Assembly: GCA_003134765.1 (NCBI GenBank)
Contig: PLCM01000018.1
Coordinates: 99,465 to 163,464, forward strand
Reading direction: 5' to 3'
DNA length: 64,000 bases
Source: Spartobacteria bacterium
GTDB lineage: Bacteria; Verrucomicrobiota; Verrucomicrobiia; Chthoniobacterales; UBA10450
Positions 44,027-53,601 of this stretch are shown piece by piece (the first letter of the stretch is position 1; the number at the start of each line of letters is the position of its first letter). The notes under the pieces are model-generated. The model did no database searches. It was not told where the DNA came from and was given only the letters and a program-made list of their open reading frames with translations. The position numbers and the translations under genes were made by a program.

Positions 44027-47000
44027 TTATTTCGTGACACTGATCTTTCCGCCCAGACCGCGTCCTTTCACGTTCCGGTCGTACATCGATTCCGCGAACA
44101 CCGGCGGAACCACGAAGGTCCCCCGATTGCACGACTTGATCTGGTAGGTGATTTCGAGCGTCTCAGCCGGGACCGTGGCGTAAAAGATGGCTCGATCTTC
44201 CCGGACCTCGACGTAATCGACGCCCTTGATCGACGAGATCCCGGGCGAGAGCGATGAGCTCACAACTTCAAACCCACCGGGCAAGAGATCGATCAACGCG
44301 ACGTTCGTGATTGGATCCGGTCGCAGGCCGCGAATGTGGAGCCGGACCGTGACAACGTCGCCCAACTGCGTGGTGGTCACCGGCTTGTTGGATTTGTCCA
44401 ACAACTCGCGGTAAACCTCCAGGCCGTCGGTGATTGCCTTGTCCGAAAGTCGACGATCGAATCCCGCCTCGATGACCTGATAATAGGCGCCGGGTGGGTT
44501 GAGGGCTGTGGCCGTGCGAAAGCGAAGCGCCGCGGCGTCGCCGGAGAAGTTCGCGCGTTGCAGGAGTTTGGCGCCGGTCGCCAGGACCTTCTCTTTTTTC
44601 GCCTTATCGAGTTCCGCGATGGTCAGCTCGGGCGGATGTTGTGCCACGACGCGGGCGTAGGATTTCAACGCGAGCACGGCATAAGCGGCCGAGAGCGTAT
44701 TGAAGGTTCCTTCGCCGATCGGCTTCAGGATTTTTTCAAACTCAGTCGCGGGAAGCTTCTTCAGGCGATCGGGGAATTCGCGCGCGAGGATGGCCACGTA
44801 TTGCGAATCGGCGCCGAGCGGCTGGTAGAAATCCGTGATTCGCTCCTTGTCGAGTTGTCCGACGCGGTAGGCGCTGATCAACTTCACGGCCTCGTCTTCC
44901 TTGCGCAGGATGTGAAGCGCGCCGGCCAGATAAACGCCGGTCAGGTCCGCCTTCCATTCCTTCGCGAAGTTTTTGTCCAGGTATTCGCGCAGGTTGATGA
45001 TGTAATTCGTTGTGACCACGCCTTCACGGCTCAGCAGGTAGATGGCGTAGGCGATCGTGCGCGCGTCATCGAGACTCGATGGTTCCTTCGCCACCATCGC
45101 CTGCAAATTTCGCTGTCCGCTCGCGAACATTTCCGCCGGCGGCGCGAAGCCGGCGGCTTTCGCTTCGATGAGAAAATTCATCGCGTAGACCGACATGAAA
45201 CTGATTTCCTGCCCTTTCTCCGGCGCCCAATAACCGAAGTCGCCCTGATCGTTTTGGCGCCGGCGCAGGACCGAGAAAACGTTCTCGAGCTGCGTGTTTA
45301 CTTCCGCCCTGGATAATCCGAAGTCGGCTTCATCGGCGAGAACAAGCCGGCAAAAAGCCGCGCTCGTGACCTGCTCGCTGCAACCGTGCGGAAAATCCTT
45401 CAGGTAGGCATCGAGGCCATGCGCAAGGCCGAGCGGCAGAGCGGAGACCGCGGCGCTCAGCTTCCGAAATTCCGGATACATTTCGCGTGTGATCGGGACC
45501 TCGGCACTGTTTTTGGTGAAACTGCTGCTGCGCACCTGGGTCAGGTAGGTGGCCGGCGGACGGACGCTGATCGTTGAGCGGAGCCGCGTTTCCTTGCCGC
45601 CCGTGCTCGCGATGAAGGTCATCGTTCCAGAGCCAAGTTTGTCATTTACCCGCACGGAAAAAGTAGTGGTCTGCTCGCGCCCTTCGGCGATGCGCAGGGT
45701 TTGCGCCGGGGATTTCACGATTTGCAGGTGCTCCGAACTTTCGGCGCGAATCTGCACGTCCGCGTTTTCCCCCGAGCCTTCCACGTTGTTCGCGACGGTC
45801 ACGCCTACTTCAAACTCGTCACCCGGCGCGGCCAGCACGGGCACGCTCGGTGTAATCACAAACGGGCCGCGAACGAGCGGGTTCTTTTCCGCCGCCCCGG
45901 TCGCGTCGTCGGCCACTGCGACCGCCATCACGGTGAGCGTGCCGCTGAAATAATCCGGCACGTCGTAAACGACTTCGCGTTGCGTCGGATCGGCATCAAT
46001 GATTCCAGACCAGAAAACGACCGGCTTTTCCGTCACCCGCTTGAACGGATTGAGTTGTTTCGGGTTGTCGCCATCGCCGCCGAACGCGGAGAGCGAGCGC
46101 AGTATTGAAAACTCAGGCATGATCAAGTCCACAATCTGGGCGGTCTCAACCACAAGGGCGCATTTGCGGAAGAAAAATCCGAGCGGATCCGGCAGCTTGT
46201 AATCGCTCACCTGGAGGATGCCCTGGTCGACCGCGAAAACGGCGATTTTCGAGGGCCGATCGGTTTTGTATTTGATATGCAGTTGTTCCCCGGGCTTCGC
46301 GATCGCCGGCGTATCCAGATCCACCTTTAGCCGTCGCCGCTCGATGTTCGCCGTGAACGGCACCACGCCATAACTGAGCGGGCTCGTGAAGATCTCTTTC
46401 GAATCGAGCGAACGAATCAAGGCAACATTGATGTAGCCGCTGCCTTCAAATCCGTCCGGCACCTTGATCTTCTGCACACTGCTGGCGGCGTCGGTCTTGA
46501 ACCAAACCTGGGCGTAAACCCTGTCGCGCTCGATCGTGATCAAGCCGCTGCCGGCATACGGCGCGGTAATACTGATCTCGATTTCCTCACCGGTGTTGTA
46601 TTGCGTCCGCGAAAGCTTCACCTGCAGTTCTGAGTTCTTATCCAGCGCGCGCTTGACGATGCCGCGCCCGACCACGGAAAAGCGGACGCGGCTGATCTTG
46701 CGATCATCCTTGTCCCGCAGCTCGACGGTGTAATCACCCGGCTCCTCCGTTGGAAGCTGGTAATGCAATCCGTCGGCGCTGATCGCGATCTTCTCCGTTT
46801 TCGCGACGCGCTCTTTCAAGACCGACTCGTAGGCGTAGCTGCCGTTGTCTTTCTTGGTGACGACCGAGACGTATTCCTGCGCGATGACGTTGAGGGTGAC
46901 GTTGTCGAGCGCGATCTTGTTGAGCTTCGAATCGACGGCGACCAAATCGACAACGCGCGGGGTGGTGGCGCTGATATATTTCAGGTCGCCGTCACTCTTA

Positions 47001-49927
47001 TATCCGACCACGTAGGGCAGCGCTGAGACCAGGGCGGATGCCTGGCCGGTGATGCTGCGGCCGCCCTCGCCTTCGAACGCTTCGGCAAAGAAACGCATCG
47101 AGTAAGTCGCATCCGCGAAGCGGTCGAGTTGCAGTTCAAGCTCGGTCTTGCCATCCGCGTCCGTGTTTTGCTCGCCGAGGTCGACGGTCTCCGATTGCCG
47201 TTCCTTCTTCTCATCGAGCTGCGGATCGTAAAAACTGTAGTCCTTGAATTCTGGGAAGGAAAACGCCGCCGGTGAAAGTTCGACCCGGCTCTTGATCCGC
47301 CGATCGCTCGCCGGCGTGCCGTAAAGATTCGCCAGCGCGATCGACGCCTTCATTTCCCGCGGATCGACCCAGCCGCGCGGCGAAGTCTTTGACAGCCGGG
47401 TTTCGATCTTCATCCGGTCGGGGAGGAATTCCTTCACGTTGACCGTGGTCGAGCCGAGCAGGGTCGAACGTTTGTCGCCCTTCACCAGGTAGACGTTGAT
47501 TGCGTATTCGCCGGTCGGCGATTCGTAGGCGGTCTTGTAAGTCACTTCCGCAAAGCCACCGGGAGGCAGGGCCAGTTTTTTCGTCTGCACCTTGAGATCG
47601 CGCGCGTCGATCACTTCCGTCTCGATCGGCAACCCGGCGAGCTTGCCGAGCCAGTTGCGCTGCTTCACGACGAGCGCGATATGCATCTCGTCGCCGGGTC
47701 GGTAAACGCCGCGGTCCGTGAAAACGAACGCATCAAGGTCTTCCGCCAGGACCTTGTTCACGCCCTCGATATCGAAGCGCGAGAAATTCAGCATCCGATC
47801 GTCGCGCGAATAGGGAATGAAACTCACGTCGTCCCCGAGCCGCGCGACGTAAACAACCGCCTTGCGTTCGTGCTCGTTCTTCTCGACCGACGTAAACGTC
47901 ACCCGCCCGTCCGGAGAGGTCTTCGCGCTTTGGACTGCGATGCCGTTCCGGCCGAGAATCTCAACCGTCACACCGGCCAGCGGCTGCCCGGTCTTGACCG
48001 AGACGACGAAAACGTCGCTGGTCTGGTCGGCGTTCTTTTTCACCAGCAGTCCCAGATCGCTCACGAGAATGAACCGGGTGGTCGTGACGCTCTTGATAAA
48101 TTTCTTCGAGACCGGGTCCCACGCGCGGGCCTTCAGGAAAAAGAGGCCGCGCTCGCTGCCGCCATCCGCAGGTTTTTGCAGATACTTCGAAAAATCGAAG
48201 GCGGAATAATTCGCCTTCCACTTGTTTTGGAGCGCGATCGTCTGGTCCTCGCGCGCGATCCGCGAAATGTTGTCCTGATCGAACGAAGCGTTCTTGAATT
48301 CCGGCGCCTGGAATTCGCCTTCCGTCTGGCTGACCAGGTGATTGATCTGCGTGGAAAGAACGCGATCGATCTCGAACTTGATCACCGAGACGCCGCGAGA
48401 CCGGATGGAGAGTTTGCGCTCGCCGCCGAGGGCGAGAAGCCCGCCATCGCCCTGGATCTCGACTTCCTGCGGAAGCTCGGCGGGGACGATGATGTTCGCG
48501 TGGTTTTCCGCCAGTTCGTAACCGCTCCGCGCCTTCAGCCCTTTGTCCACGCGGACATAAAGCTGCCCATCGCCTTCGAGCCGAAATTTGAAATGATGGT
48601 CGCGTGAATGTTCTTTCTCCGTTGGAATCGCGGTGAATTTGACGATCGTAGCCTGCGCCAGGATCTCCTCGGTAATTTCATCAGCGTTCGCCCATTTTGC
48701 TTCGGTCGAAGTGTCTTCTGTCGTATTCTCGTCTTCGTCGCTGCCGCTTTCTTCCTCGTTGGATTTAGCTGTCTCTTGCGATGTGCTTTCCTCGCTGGAC
48801 TCGGTCGTGTTGTCCGAGTTCGATTCTTCCTCGGATGGCTCCGTTTTTTTCACATCGCGCTTTGGCAGGAGATAAAGGTGCAGCGCCTTCGCCAGTTCCG
48901 GGGTGGCGATGTCGCTGCTGGTTTCGATGTTAAGAATTTGTTCCGGCTCGCCTTCCTTGTTGCGGACGATGCTGCTGTCGATCGACCTGATCTGAAACGC
49001 CGTCGCTCTCGACGGGATCTGGGTCTTTTGCTCCACAGGGTCGTGCAACTCTCCCTCGCCCTGGCCAGGGCGAAGCCCGCTGGCGAGCGTCAGTTTCATC
49101 CAATCTTCCTCTGCGGGAAGAACGATCGGAGAGCTGCGAACGAAGGCCTGCCGGTTGTGCAGGCCGAACGTGATCGAGAAGTGAGGCGTGGGATCGTTAG
49201 GGGGAAAAACGTTCGAGCCGCCCAGCATGTTGAGGGTGAGGAACTTTTCGAGCTGCCCGGGCTCGACCGCGTGCGTCACCTGGATCGTCGCCAGCACGCG
49301 TTGCACGCCCGGTTCCTTGGCGTCCTCGGAAAGGGTTACGTCTTTCAATTCCGCTCCGAAGGGCGGCGTACTGGCGTCGTATTCCAGCTTGTCCATGCGG
49401 ACGTGCGCCGGGAAGAAATCCGGGTCGAAAATGACGCGGAATTTTTTGTCTGCCGGCCAGTCCTGCGCGGGAGCGAAGGAGAGCTTGCGATCGTCGATCC
49501 ATCTCCACGCGCCGGCCGTCGGTGGATCGAGGCGAACATGTTGGAGTGTCGGATTCTTCAGGTCCTCGAGTCGGGCGGCGGACTCGCTGAACTCGATCAG
49601 GAGGGGTGGGAATTTCAATTCCTTATCGTTTGGCGTTACCGGGATCGGTGCCACCTGCGCGGAGACCAGGTGCGGCTTGGGCCGGCTTTGACTTTGATAC
49701 CAACGCCAGCCCCGGACCGAGCCACCCGCGATGACGAAGGCCAGAAGAACAAGGACTGGCGCGAGGATGGGGTGGCCGCGCCGGAAGAGAACCACGCGCG
49801 CGAAACCGCGTTGCAGCCAAAATGGGGGCTTCCAGGAGAGTTGTCCCAAGGCCGTGCGAAAAATCTTCCTGAGCCATCGCGCCAGCCACGCGAAGGGGCG
49901 AATCAACAGCCACAAGAAATTGAGCAT
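44027..49927 (-). CDS. Bacterial alpha-2-macroglobulin (YfhM/ECAM-like) with thioester motif
   Basis: Large periplasmic, membrane-anchored protease trap that is thought to protect the cell envelope and works with PBP1C. 1966 residues: N-terminal basic segment and membrane helix (PILAPVLVLLAFVIAGGSV, about 55-73), a series of macroglobulin (MG) domains, and the A2M core with the thioester signature PHGCSEQVTSA (C-x-E-Q, about residue 1515). The alpha/alpha-toroid region (GDFGYWAPEKGQEISFMSVY) and a final domain follow. A Glu/Ser/Thr-rich low-complexity loop lies near 365-420. No lipobox is obvious, so the anchor is a membrane helix. pbpC follows 30 bases downstream. Confidence 0.93.
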   Translation of the reverse strand: MLNFLWLLIRPFAWLARWLRKIFRTALGQLSWKPPFWLQRGFARVVLFRRGHPILAPVLVLLAFVIAGGSVRGWRWYQSQSRPKPHLVSAQVAPIPVTPNDKELKFPPLLIEFSESAARLEDLKNPTLQHVRLDPPTAGAWRWIDDRKLSFAPAQDWPADKKFRVIFDPDFFPAHVRMDKLEYDASTPPFGAELKDVTLSEDAKEPGVQRVLATIQVTHAVEPGQLEKFLTLNMLGGSNVFPPNDPTPHFSITFGLHNRQAFVRSSPIVLPAEEDWMKLTLASGLRPGQGEGELHDPVEQKTQIPSRATAFQIRSIDSSIVRNKEGEPEQILNIETSSDIATPELAKALHLYLLPKRDVKKTEPSEEESNSDNTTESSEESTSQETAKSNEEESGSDEDENTTEDTSTEAKWANADEITEEILAQATIVKFTAIPTEKEHSRDHHFKFRLEGDGQLYVRVDKGLKARSGYELAENHANIIVPAELPQEVEIQGDGGLLALGGERKLSIRSRGVSVIKFEIDRVLSTQINHLVSQTEGEFQAPEFKNASFDQDNISRIAREDQTIALQNKWKANYSAFDFSKYLQKPADGGSERGLFFLKARAWDPVSKKFIKSVTTTRFILVSDLGLLVKKNADQTSDVFVVSVKTGQPLAGVTVEILGRNGIAVQSAKTSPDGRVTFTSVEKNEHERKAVVYVARLGDDVSFIPYSRDDRMLNFSRFDIEGVNKVLAEDLDAFVFTDRGVYRPGDEMHIALVVKQRNWLGKLAGLPIETEVIDARDLKVQTKKLALPPGGFAEVTYKTAYESPTGEYAINVYLVKGDKRSTLLGSTTVNVKEFLPDRMKIETRLSKTSPRGWVDPREMKASIALANLYGTPASDRRIKSRVELSPAAFSFPEFKDYSFYDPQLDEKKERQSETVDLGEQNTDADGKTELELQLDRFADATYSMRFFAEAFEGEGGRSITGQASALVSALPYVVGYKSDGDLKYISATTPRVVDLVAVDSKLNKIALDNVTLNVIAQEYVSVVTKKDNGSYAYESVLKERVAKTEKIAISADGLHYQLPTEEPGDYTVELRDKDDRKISRVRFSVVGRGIVKRALDKNSELQVKLSRTQYNTGEEIEISITAPYAGSGLITIERDRVYAQVWFKTDAASSVQKIKVPDGFEGSGYINVALIRSLDSKEIFTSPLSYGVVPFTANIERRRLKVDLDTPAIAKPGEQLHIKYKTDRPSKIAVFAVDQGILQVSDYKLPDPLGFFFRKCALVVETAQIVDLIMPEFSILRSLSAFGGDGDNPKQLNPFKRVTEKPVVFWSGIIDADPTQREVVYDVPDYFSGTLTVMAVAVADDATGAAEKNPLVRGPFVITPSVPVLAAPGDEFEVGVTVANNVEGSGENADVQIRAESSEHLQIVKSPAQTLRIAEGREQTTTFSVRVNDKLGSGTMTFIASTGGKETRLRSTISVRPPATYLTQVRSSSFTKNSAEVPITREMYPEFRKLSAAVSALPLGLAHGLDAYLKDFPHGCSEQVTSAAFCRLVLADEADFGLSRAEVNTQLENVFSVLRRRQNDQGDFGYWAPEKGQEISFMSVYAMNFLIEAKAAGFAPPAEMFASGQRNLQAMVAKEPSSLDDARTIAYAIYLLSREGVVTTNYIINLREYLDKNFAKEWKADLTGVYLAGALHILRKEDEAVKLISAYRVGQLDKERITDFYQPLGADSQYVAILAREFPDRLKKLPATEFEKILKPIGEGTFNTLSAAYAVLALKSYARVVAQHPPELTIAELDKAKKEKVLATGAKLLQRANFSGDAAALRFRTATALNPPGAYYQVIEAGFDRRLSDKAITDGLEVYRELLDKSNKPVTTTQLGDVVTVRLHIRGLRPDPITNVALIDLLPGGFEVVSSSLSPGISSIKGVDYVEVREDRAIFYATVPAETLEITYQIKSCNRGTFVVPPVFAESMYDRNVKGRGLGGKISVTK

Positions 49928-50110
49928 ATAGGGTGCGTCCTTTTCGGCGCTGACTGAGAGACGTTCAGTCGCAGAGCTCTTGCACGCGTGCTTGAAACGC
50001 TAGCGAACGGCCGGAAAAGAGGGAAGATCCAAATACTTTTTCGCCTCGCAAAGTGAACGTTTTGATCAGCTTGGGCTTGAATGGCGGACGCCGAATCCTA
50101 ACCTAGGCCC
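49928..50110. other. Divergent intergenic region, no gene
   Basis: 183 bases between the macroglobulin (minus) and DUF4337 (plus) genes. It has one hairpin, GACTGA/TCAGTC at about 49951-49969, and no clear promoter motif by eye. It presumably carries both promoters. Confidence 0.4.
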
Positions 50111-50638
50111 ATGGAAGAAGCCGAAGTGCCGCTCGAAAATTTGCAGGAGGAGATTCATCATCATGCCGAACTCGGCGGCGAGAGGTGGCTTTCCCAGGTT
50201 GCCTTGAGCACAGCGATCCTGGCCGTGCTCGCGGCTATTGCGGGACTGCTCTCCGGAGCGCACGCCAATGAAGCGATGATGAGCCAAATCCAGGCGTCGG
50301 ATCAATGGGGCTATTACCAGGCCAAGAGCATCAAAGCTTCCGTCCTGGACGCAAAGATGACGTTGACCACCGTTGCGACGGAGAAGGACAAGGAGAAAGC
50401 CGCGCAATACCAGGAGGAGCAGGCCGAAATCAAACGGGAGGCGGAGCACAAGCAGGCCGAAGCCAAATCGAATTTTCGCAAGCACGAAATTTTTGCGCGG
50501 GGCGTCACCATGTTTCAGATCGCAATTGCGATCGCTGCGATTTCCGCTTTGACCCGGCGCCGGCGGTTCTGGGTCGTGAGCCTCGTTTTTGGTCTGGCTG
50601 GAAGTGTCTTTCTCGTCCTCGGTTGGATGGCGCATTGA
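50111..50638 (+). CDS. DUF4337 membrane protein
   Basis: 175 residues. It has a short acidic N-terminus with EEIHHHAE, a first membrane helix (VALSTAILAVLAAIAGLLSG, about 30-49), then a coiled-coil loop rich in K, E and Q (EKDKEKAAQYQEEQAEIKRE). Two C-terminal membrane helices follow. This order is characteristic of DUF4337, whose function is unknown. It is four bases upstream of ruvC and heads the ruvC-lipB operon. Confidence 0.85.
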   Translation: MEEAEVPLENLQEEIHHHAELGGERWLSQVALSTAILAVLAAIAGLLSGAHANEAMMSQIQASDQWGYYQAKSIKASVLDAKMTLTTVATEKDKEKAAQYQEEQAEIKREAEHKQAEAKSNFRKHEIFARGVTMFQIAIAIAAISALTRRRRFWVVSLVFGLAGSVFLVLGWMAH

Positions 50639-50641
50639 ACC

Positions 50642-51145
50642 ATGCGCGTCCTTTCGATCGACGCGTCGCTGCGAAATACCGGCGTGGCTGTCATCGACGC
50701 TGATCACGGCAAGGCGCGCGCTCTTTATTTCGGTGTCATTCATAACGCCCCCAAGCTGCGTTCTTCTTCCTGCCTGGTCGCGATCCGGGACCGTCTCGCC
50801 GAATTGATCCAGGCGCACGAGCCCGATTGCTGCGCGCTGGAATCGGTAATCTACGTGCAGAGCTACAAGACCGCGATCGTGCTCGGGGCCGCGCGGGGCG
50901 CGGCCATTCTCGCGGCGGCCGAGCGCGGCTTGCCGGTTTTCGAGTACGCGCCGACCCGAATCAAACAGGCGACCGTCGGTCGCGGCACCGCGGACAAAAA
51001 TCAGGTCGCGTTCATGATCCGGGCGTTGCTCGGTTTGACTGAGACACCAGGGCCGGATGAAGCCGACGCGCTGGCGATTGGACTTACCCATATTCGCGCG
51101 CAGGAGGCGGCACGGCTCGGCGTGCCGGCAGGTTCGCGCATATGA
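50642..51145 (+). CDS. ruvC: Holliday junction resolvase RuvC
   Basis: Cleaves four-way junctions in recombination. 167 residues with the RNase H fold acidic residues: Asp7 in VLSIDASLRNTG, Glu in CCALESVIYVQSYKTAI, and the C-terminal pair in GPDEADALAIGLTH. GRGTADKNQVAFMI is the usual DNA-binding block. ruvA and ruvB are not adjacent. Its stop overlaps the lipB ATG. Confidence 0.95.
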   Translation: MRVLSIDASLRNTGVAVIDADHGKARALYFGVIHNAPKLRSSSCLVAIRDRLAELIQAHEPDCCALESVIYVQSYKTAIVLGAARGAAILAAAERGLPVFEYAPTRIKQATVGRGTADKNQVAFMIRALLGLTETPGPDEADALAIGLTHIRAQEAARLGVPAGSRI

Positions 51146-51810
51146 GCGCTCGTCCTTTGACCGTTCGCTGGCTCGGACGGATGACATTCACCGAGGCGCT
51201 TGTTTTCCAGGAAAAGCTCGTCGCCGAAAAATGGACGGACCGTTCGTTAGGCGACGAACTGCTGTTGTTGGAACACGAGCCGGTATACACCATCGGTCGC
51301 ACCTCCGACCAGGCGAGTCTGCGGGGAGCGCAACACCTGCCGCACCCGCTCTTTCCCATCAATCGTGGAGGCCAGGCGACTTATCACGGGCCTGGTCAGC
51401 TGGTCGGTTATCCGATCATCGACCTGCGACGCTGCGGCCAGGATCTCCATCGTTATCTGAGGTGGCTCGAAGATCTGCTCGTGGAAACGCTCGCCGCCGT
51501 CGGCATCGCGGCCACGACCCGCGCCGGACTGACGGGCGTCTGGGTGGAAAATCGAAAGATCGCTTCGATCGGGGTCGGCGTTCGTCATTGGATCACGATG
51601 CACGGGTTTGCGCTCAACGTTGGCGGCGACCTGTCGCCCTTCGATCAAATCGTGCCCTGCGGCATCGCGAATGTCGTGATGACATCGATCGAAAAGGAAA
51701 CCGGGCGCGAGAGCTCGGTGGAGAAAATAGCGTCGTTGGTTGAGAAAATTGCGTTGAGACGCATCGCTGACCTCCGGAATGTAGAGGCGTTCGCCGCGGC
51801 GAACGCCTGA
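51142..51810 (+). CDS. lipB: Lipoyl(octanoyl) transferase
   Basis: Moves octanoyl from ACP to lipoyl domains, first step of lipoate assembly. 222 residues: LLLLEHEPVYTIGRTSDQ, INRGGQATYHGPGQLVGYPI (about 72-91), WVENRKIASIGVGVRHWIT with the catalytic Lys, GFALNVGGDLSPFDQIVPCGI with the acyl-accepting Cys near 173. Start ATG at 51142 overlaps ruvC. The lipA partner is not in this window. Confidence 0.95.
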   Translation: MSARPLTVRWLGRMTFTEALVFQEKLVAEKWTDRSLGDELLLLEHEPVYTIGRTSDQASLRGAQHLPHPLFPINRGGQATYHGPGQLVGYPIIDLRRCGQDLHRYLRWLEDLLVETLAAVGIAATTRAGLTGVWVENRKIASIGVGVRHWITMHGFALNVGGDLSPFDQIVPCGIANVVMTSIEKETGRESSVEKIASLVEKIALRRIADLRNVEAFAAANA

Positions 51811-51816
51811 GATCTC

Positions 51817-52635
51817 ATGCCCATCCCACTCGAAGACAACGTTTCAGACATCATCGGAAAAGCGCAGCGCGGACTGGGGATTTCCGACAGCCAGCTCGCC
51901 GAGCGCGCGGGAGTCACGGCTGATCGAGTCCGAAGCCTGCGCTCTGGAGAATCCGACGATGATGCGATCGAGCGCGTCGCGCCTGTTTTGAAGTTGAGCG
52001 CCGCCGCTCTCAGAAAACTTGCTTCTGGAAATTGGAATCCGGAAGCAATTGGCGAAATCGACGGGCTGACGCAGTTCAACACGGCCTATCACGGCATCAC
52101 GGTGAACGCTTACCTCGTGTGGGATCCGGCAACGCGTGATGCCGTGGCCTTCGATACGGGAGCCGATTGTGGCGGAATGCTCCAACAAATCGATGAGAAG
52201 AAACTAGGCGTGAGATTGATTTTGCTCACGCACGCGCACCCGGATCACGTTGCAGATTTGCGGCGATTAAAGAAGGCGACGGGCGCGCCGGTTTACATCT
52301 CCGAACTCGAACCGGAAGAGAGCGCGCAGACGATTGTAGAAGGCAAACATTTTCGGGCCGGGTCCCTCAAAATCGAAGCACGACAGACCTCGGGTCATTC
52401 TCCAGGTGGACTGACCTTTGTCGTGACGGGACTTGCTCGACCGATCGCCATCGTCGGCGATTCACTCTTCGCCGGTTCAATGGGCGGGGGCAACGTTTCC
52501 TACGAAGACGCGCTCCGGAATAACCGTGAAAAGATTCTAACTCTTCCGGACGAGACGATTGTTTGCCCCGGGCACGGGCCGTTCACCACGGTCGGGAAAG
52601 AGAAAAAGGACAATCCGTTTTTTGCGGAACGGTAG
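51817..52635 (+). CDS. HTH-metallo-beta-lactamase-fold hydrolase fusion
   Basis: 272 residues. The first ~65 resemble a helix-turn-helix of the XRE type (QLAERAGVTADRVRSLRSGE). The rest is an MBL-fold hydrolase with LILLTHAHPDHVADL (H-x-H-x-D-H metal motif, about 130-140), a His in QTSGHSPGG, the bridging Asp in IVGDSLFAG and a final His in CPGHGPFT. Glyoxalase II-like. The fusion suggests DNA or regulatory targeting of a thioesterase-like activity, but the HTH lacks long flanking sequence and may only be structural. It follows lipB by six bases. Confidence 0.83.
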   Translation: MPIPLEDNVSDIIGKAQRGLGISDSQLAERAGVTADRVRSLRSGESDDDAIERVAPVLKLSAAALRKLASGNWNPEAIGEIDGLTQFNTAYHGITVNAYLVWDPATRDAVAFDTGADCGGMLQQIDEKKLGVRLILLTHAHPDHVADLRRLKKATGAPVYISELEPEESAQTIVEGKHFRAGSLKIEARQTSGHSPGGLTFVVTGLARPIAIVGDSLFAGSMGGGNVSYEDALRNNREKILTLPDETIVCPGHGPFTTVGKEKKDNPFFAER

Positions 52636-52694
52636 GGCGAGACTCTGTCGAGCCGTGCGCGAGCGATCTCGGCTCCGCGGAGCGTCGCCCTACC
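52631..52694. repeat. Palindromic repeat (GGTAGGGCGA type) overlapping the MBL gene stop
   Basis: GGTAGGGCGA (52631-52640) and TCGCCCTACC (52685-52694) are perfect inverted ends. The TAG stop of the preceding gene is part of the left arm. A half copy of the same element ends the rnc gene at 17280-17307. Confidence 0.85.
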
Positions 52695-52710
52695 AAGAAT
52701 GAGGAACAAC

Positions 52711-53601
52711 ATGAACATTGGATTTGTCGGTGTCGGACGAATGGGCGCGAACATGGCGCGGCGGTTGAAGGATCGGGGTTTCCATGTCACGACGGTTTTC
52801 GACGTGAATCGCGCGGCGGCGACTTCGCTCGCCCAGGAACTGGGCTGCGCCGCCAGCCCAACGCTCGGGGATGTCAGCGCCGGAGCCGACGTCATTTTCA
52901 CAATCGTGACGGATGATGCGGCGATGCGCGAAATCTTCAGCGGCGCGGACAATCTGCTCGTGAACGCGCGGGGCAAACTGTTCATCAACTGCGCCACCGT
53001 TTCGCCGAGGACGCACGTGGAGGTCGAACGGTTGGCGGAAGCGGCGGGCGCGGCTTCGCTGGAAGCTTGCATGGCTTCGAGCATCACCCAGGCGCGGGAA
53101 GGGTCGCTCTATCTGATGTGCGGCGGACGGGAAGAAGTGTTTCAGCGGGCCGAGCCCATTCTGAAGGAGCTGAGCGTGTCGCTTCGTTATATCGGCACGG
53201 CGGGCGAGGCCGCGAAAGTGAAAGCGCTCGTGAACATGGTGATGAACATCAACACCGCCGGGCTCGCCGAAGGGCTTGGTCTGGGCGAAACCCTTGGCCT
53301 CGATCTGTCGATGTTACGCGAGGTTTTTTCGCAGACCGGTGCGGCGTCGCGGGTTCTGCAAACGGACGGCGAAGACATGCAGAACCGCGAGCATTCCTGT
53401 TTCTTCTCCGCCGCGCACGCGGCGAAAGATAGTGGGATCGCCCTGGAACTCGCGGACGAAAACGGCCTTGATCTTCCGCTCGCGCGCGCGACCAAGGCGC
53501 AGTTCGACCGGATGGTTGCGTCCGGGTTGGGCGAGCTGGATAAGTCCGGGATTGCGGAGCTGACCTTCAAAGGCCGTCTGACCGAGCAGACCGGGCCCTA
53601 G
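52711..53601 (+). CDS. 3-hydroxyisobutyrate dehydrogenase-like NAD(P)-dependent oxidoreductase
   Basis: Beta-hydroxyacid dehydrogenase family, 296 residues. The Rossmann loop GFVGVGRMGANMARRL is at the start, DVIFTIVTDDAAMRE and FINCATVSP follow, and the catalytic Lys lies in AAKVKALVNMVMNIN (about 170). It could be 3-hydroxyisobutyrate, tartronate semialdehyde or succinic semialdehyde reductase (GLYR-like). The ATG at 52711 is preceded by GAGGAAC, so it was preferred over 52699. Confidence 0.88.
   Translation: MNIGFVGVGRMGANMARRLKDRGFHVTTVFDVNRAAATSLAQELGCAASPTLGDVSAGADVIFTIVTDDAAMREIFSGADNLLVNARGKLFINCATVSPRTHVEVERLAEAAGAASLEACMASSITQAREGSLYLMCGGREEVFQRAEPILKELSVSLRYIGTAGEAAKVKALVNMVMNINTAGLAEGLGLGETLGLDLSMLREVFSQTGAASRVLQTDGEDMQNREHSCFFSAAHAAKDSGIALELADENGLDLPLARATKAQFDRMVASGLGELDKSGIAELTFKGRLTEQTGP

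Noticed and set aside
48608-49957. A 449-codon open frame antisense to the macroglobulin gene
   Set aside because: Shadow frame with Arg-rich composition and no domain; the sense strand continues through MG domains.
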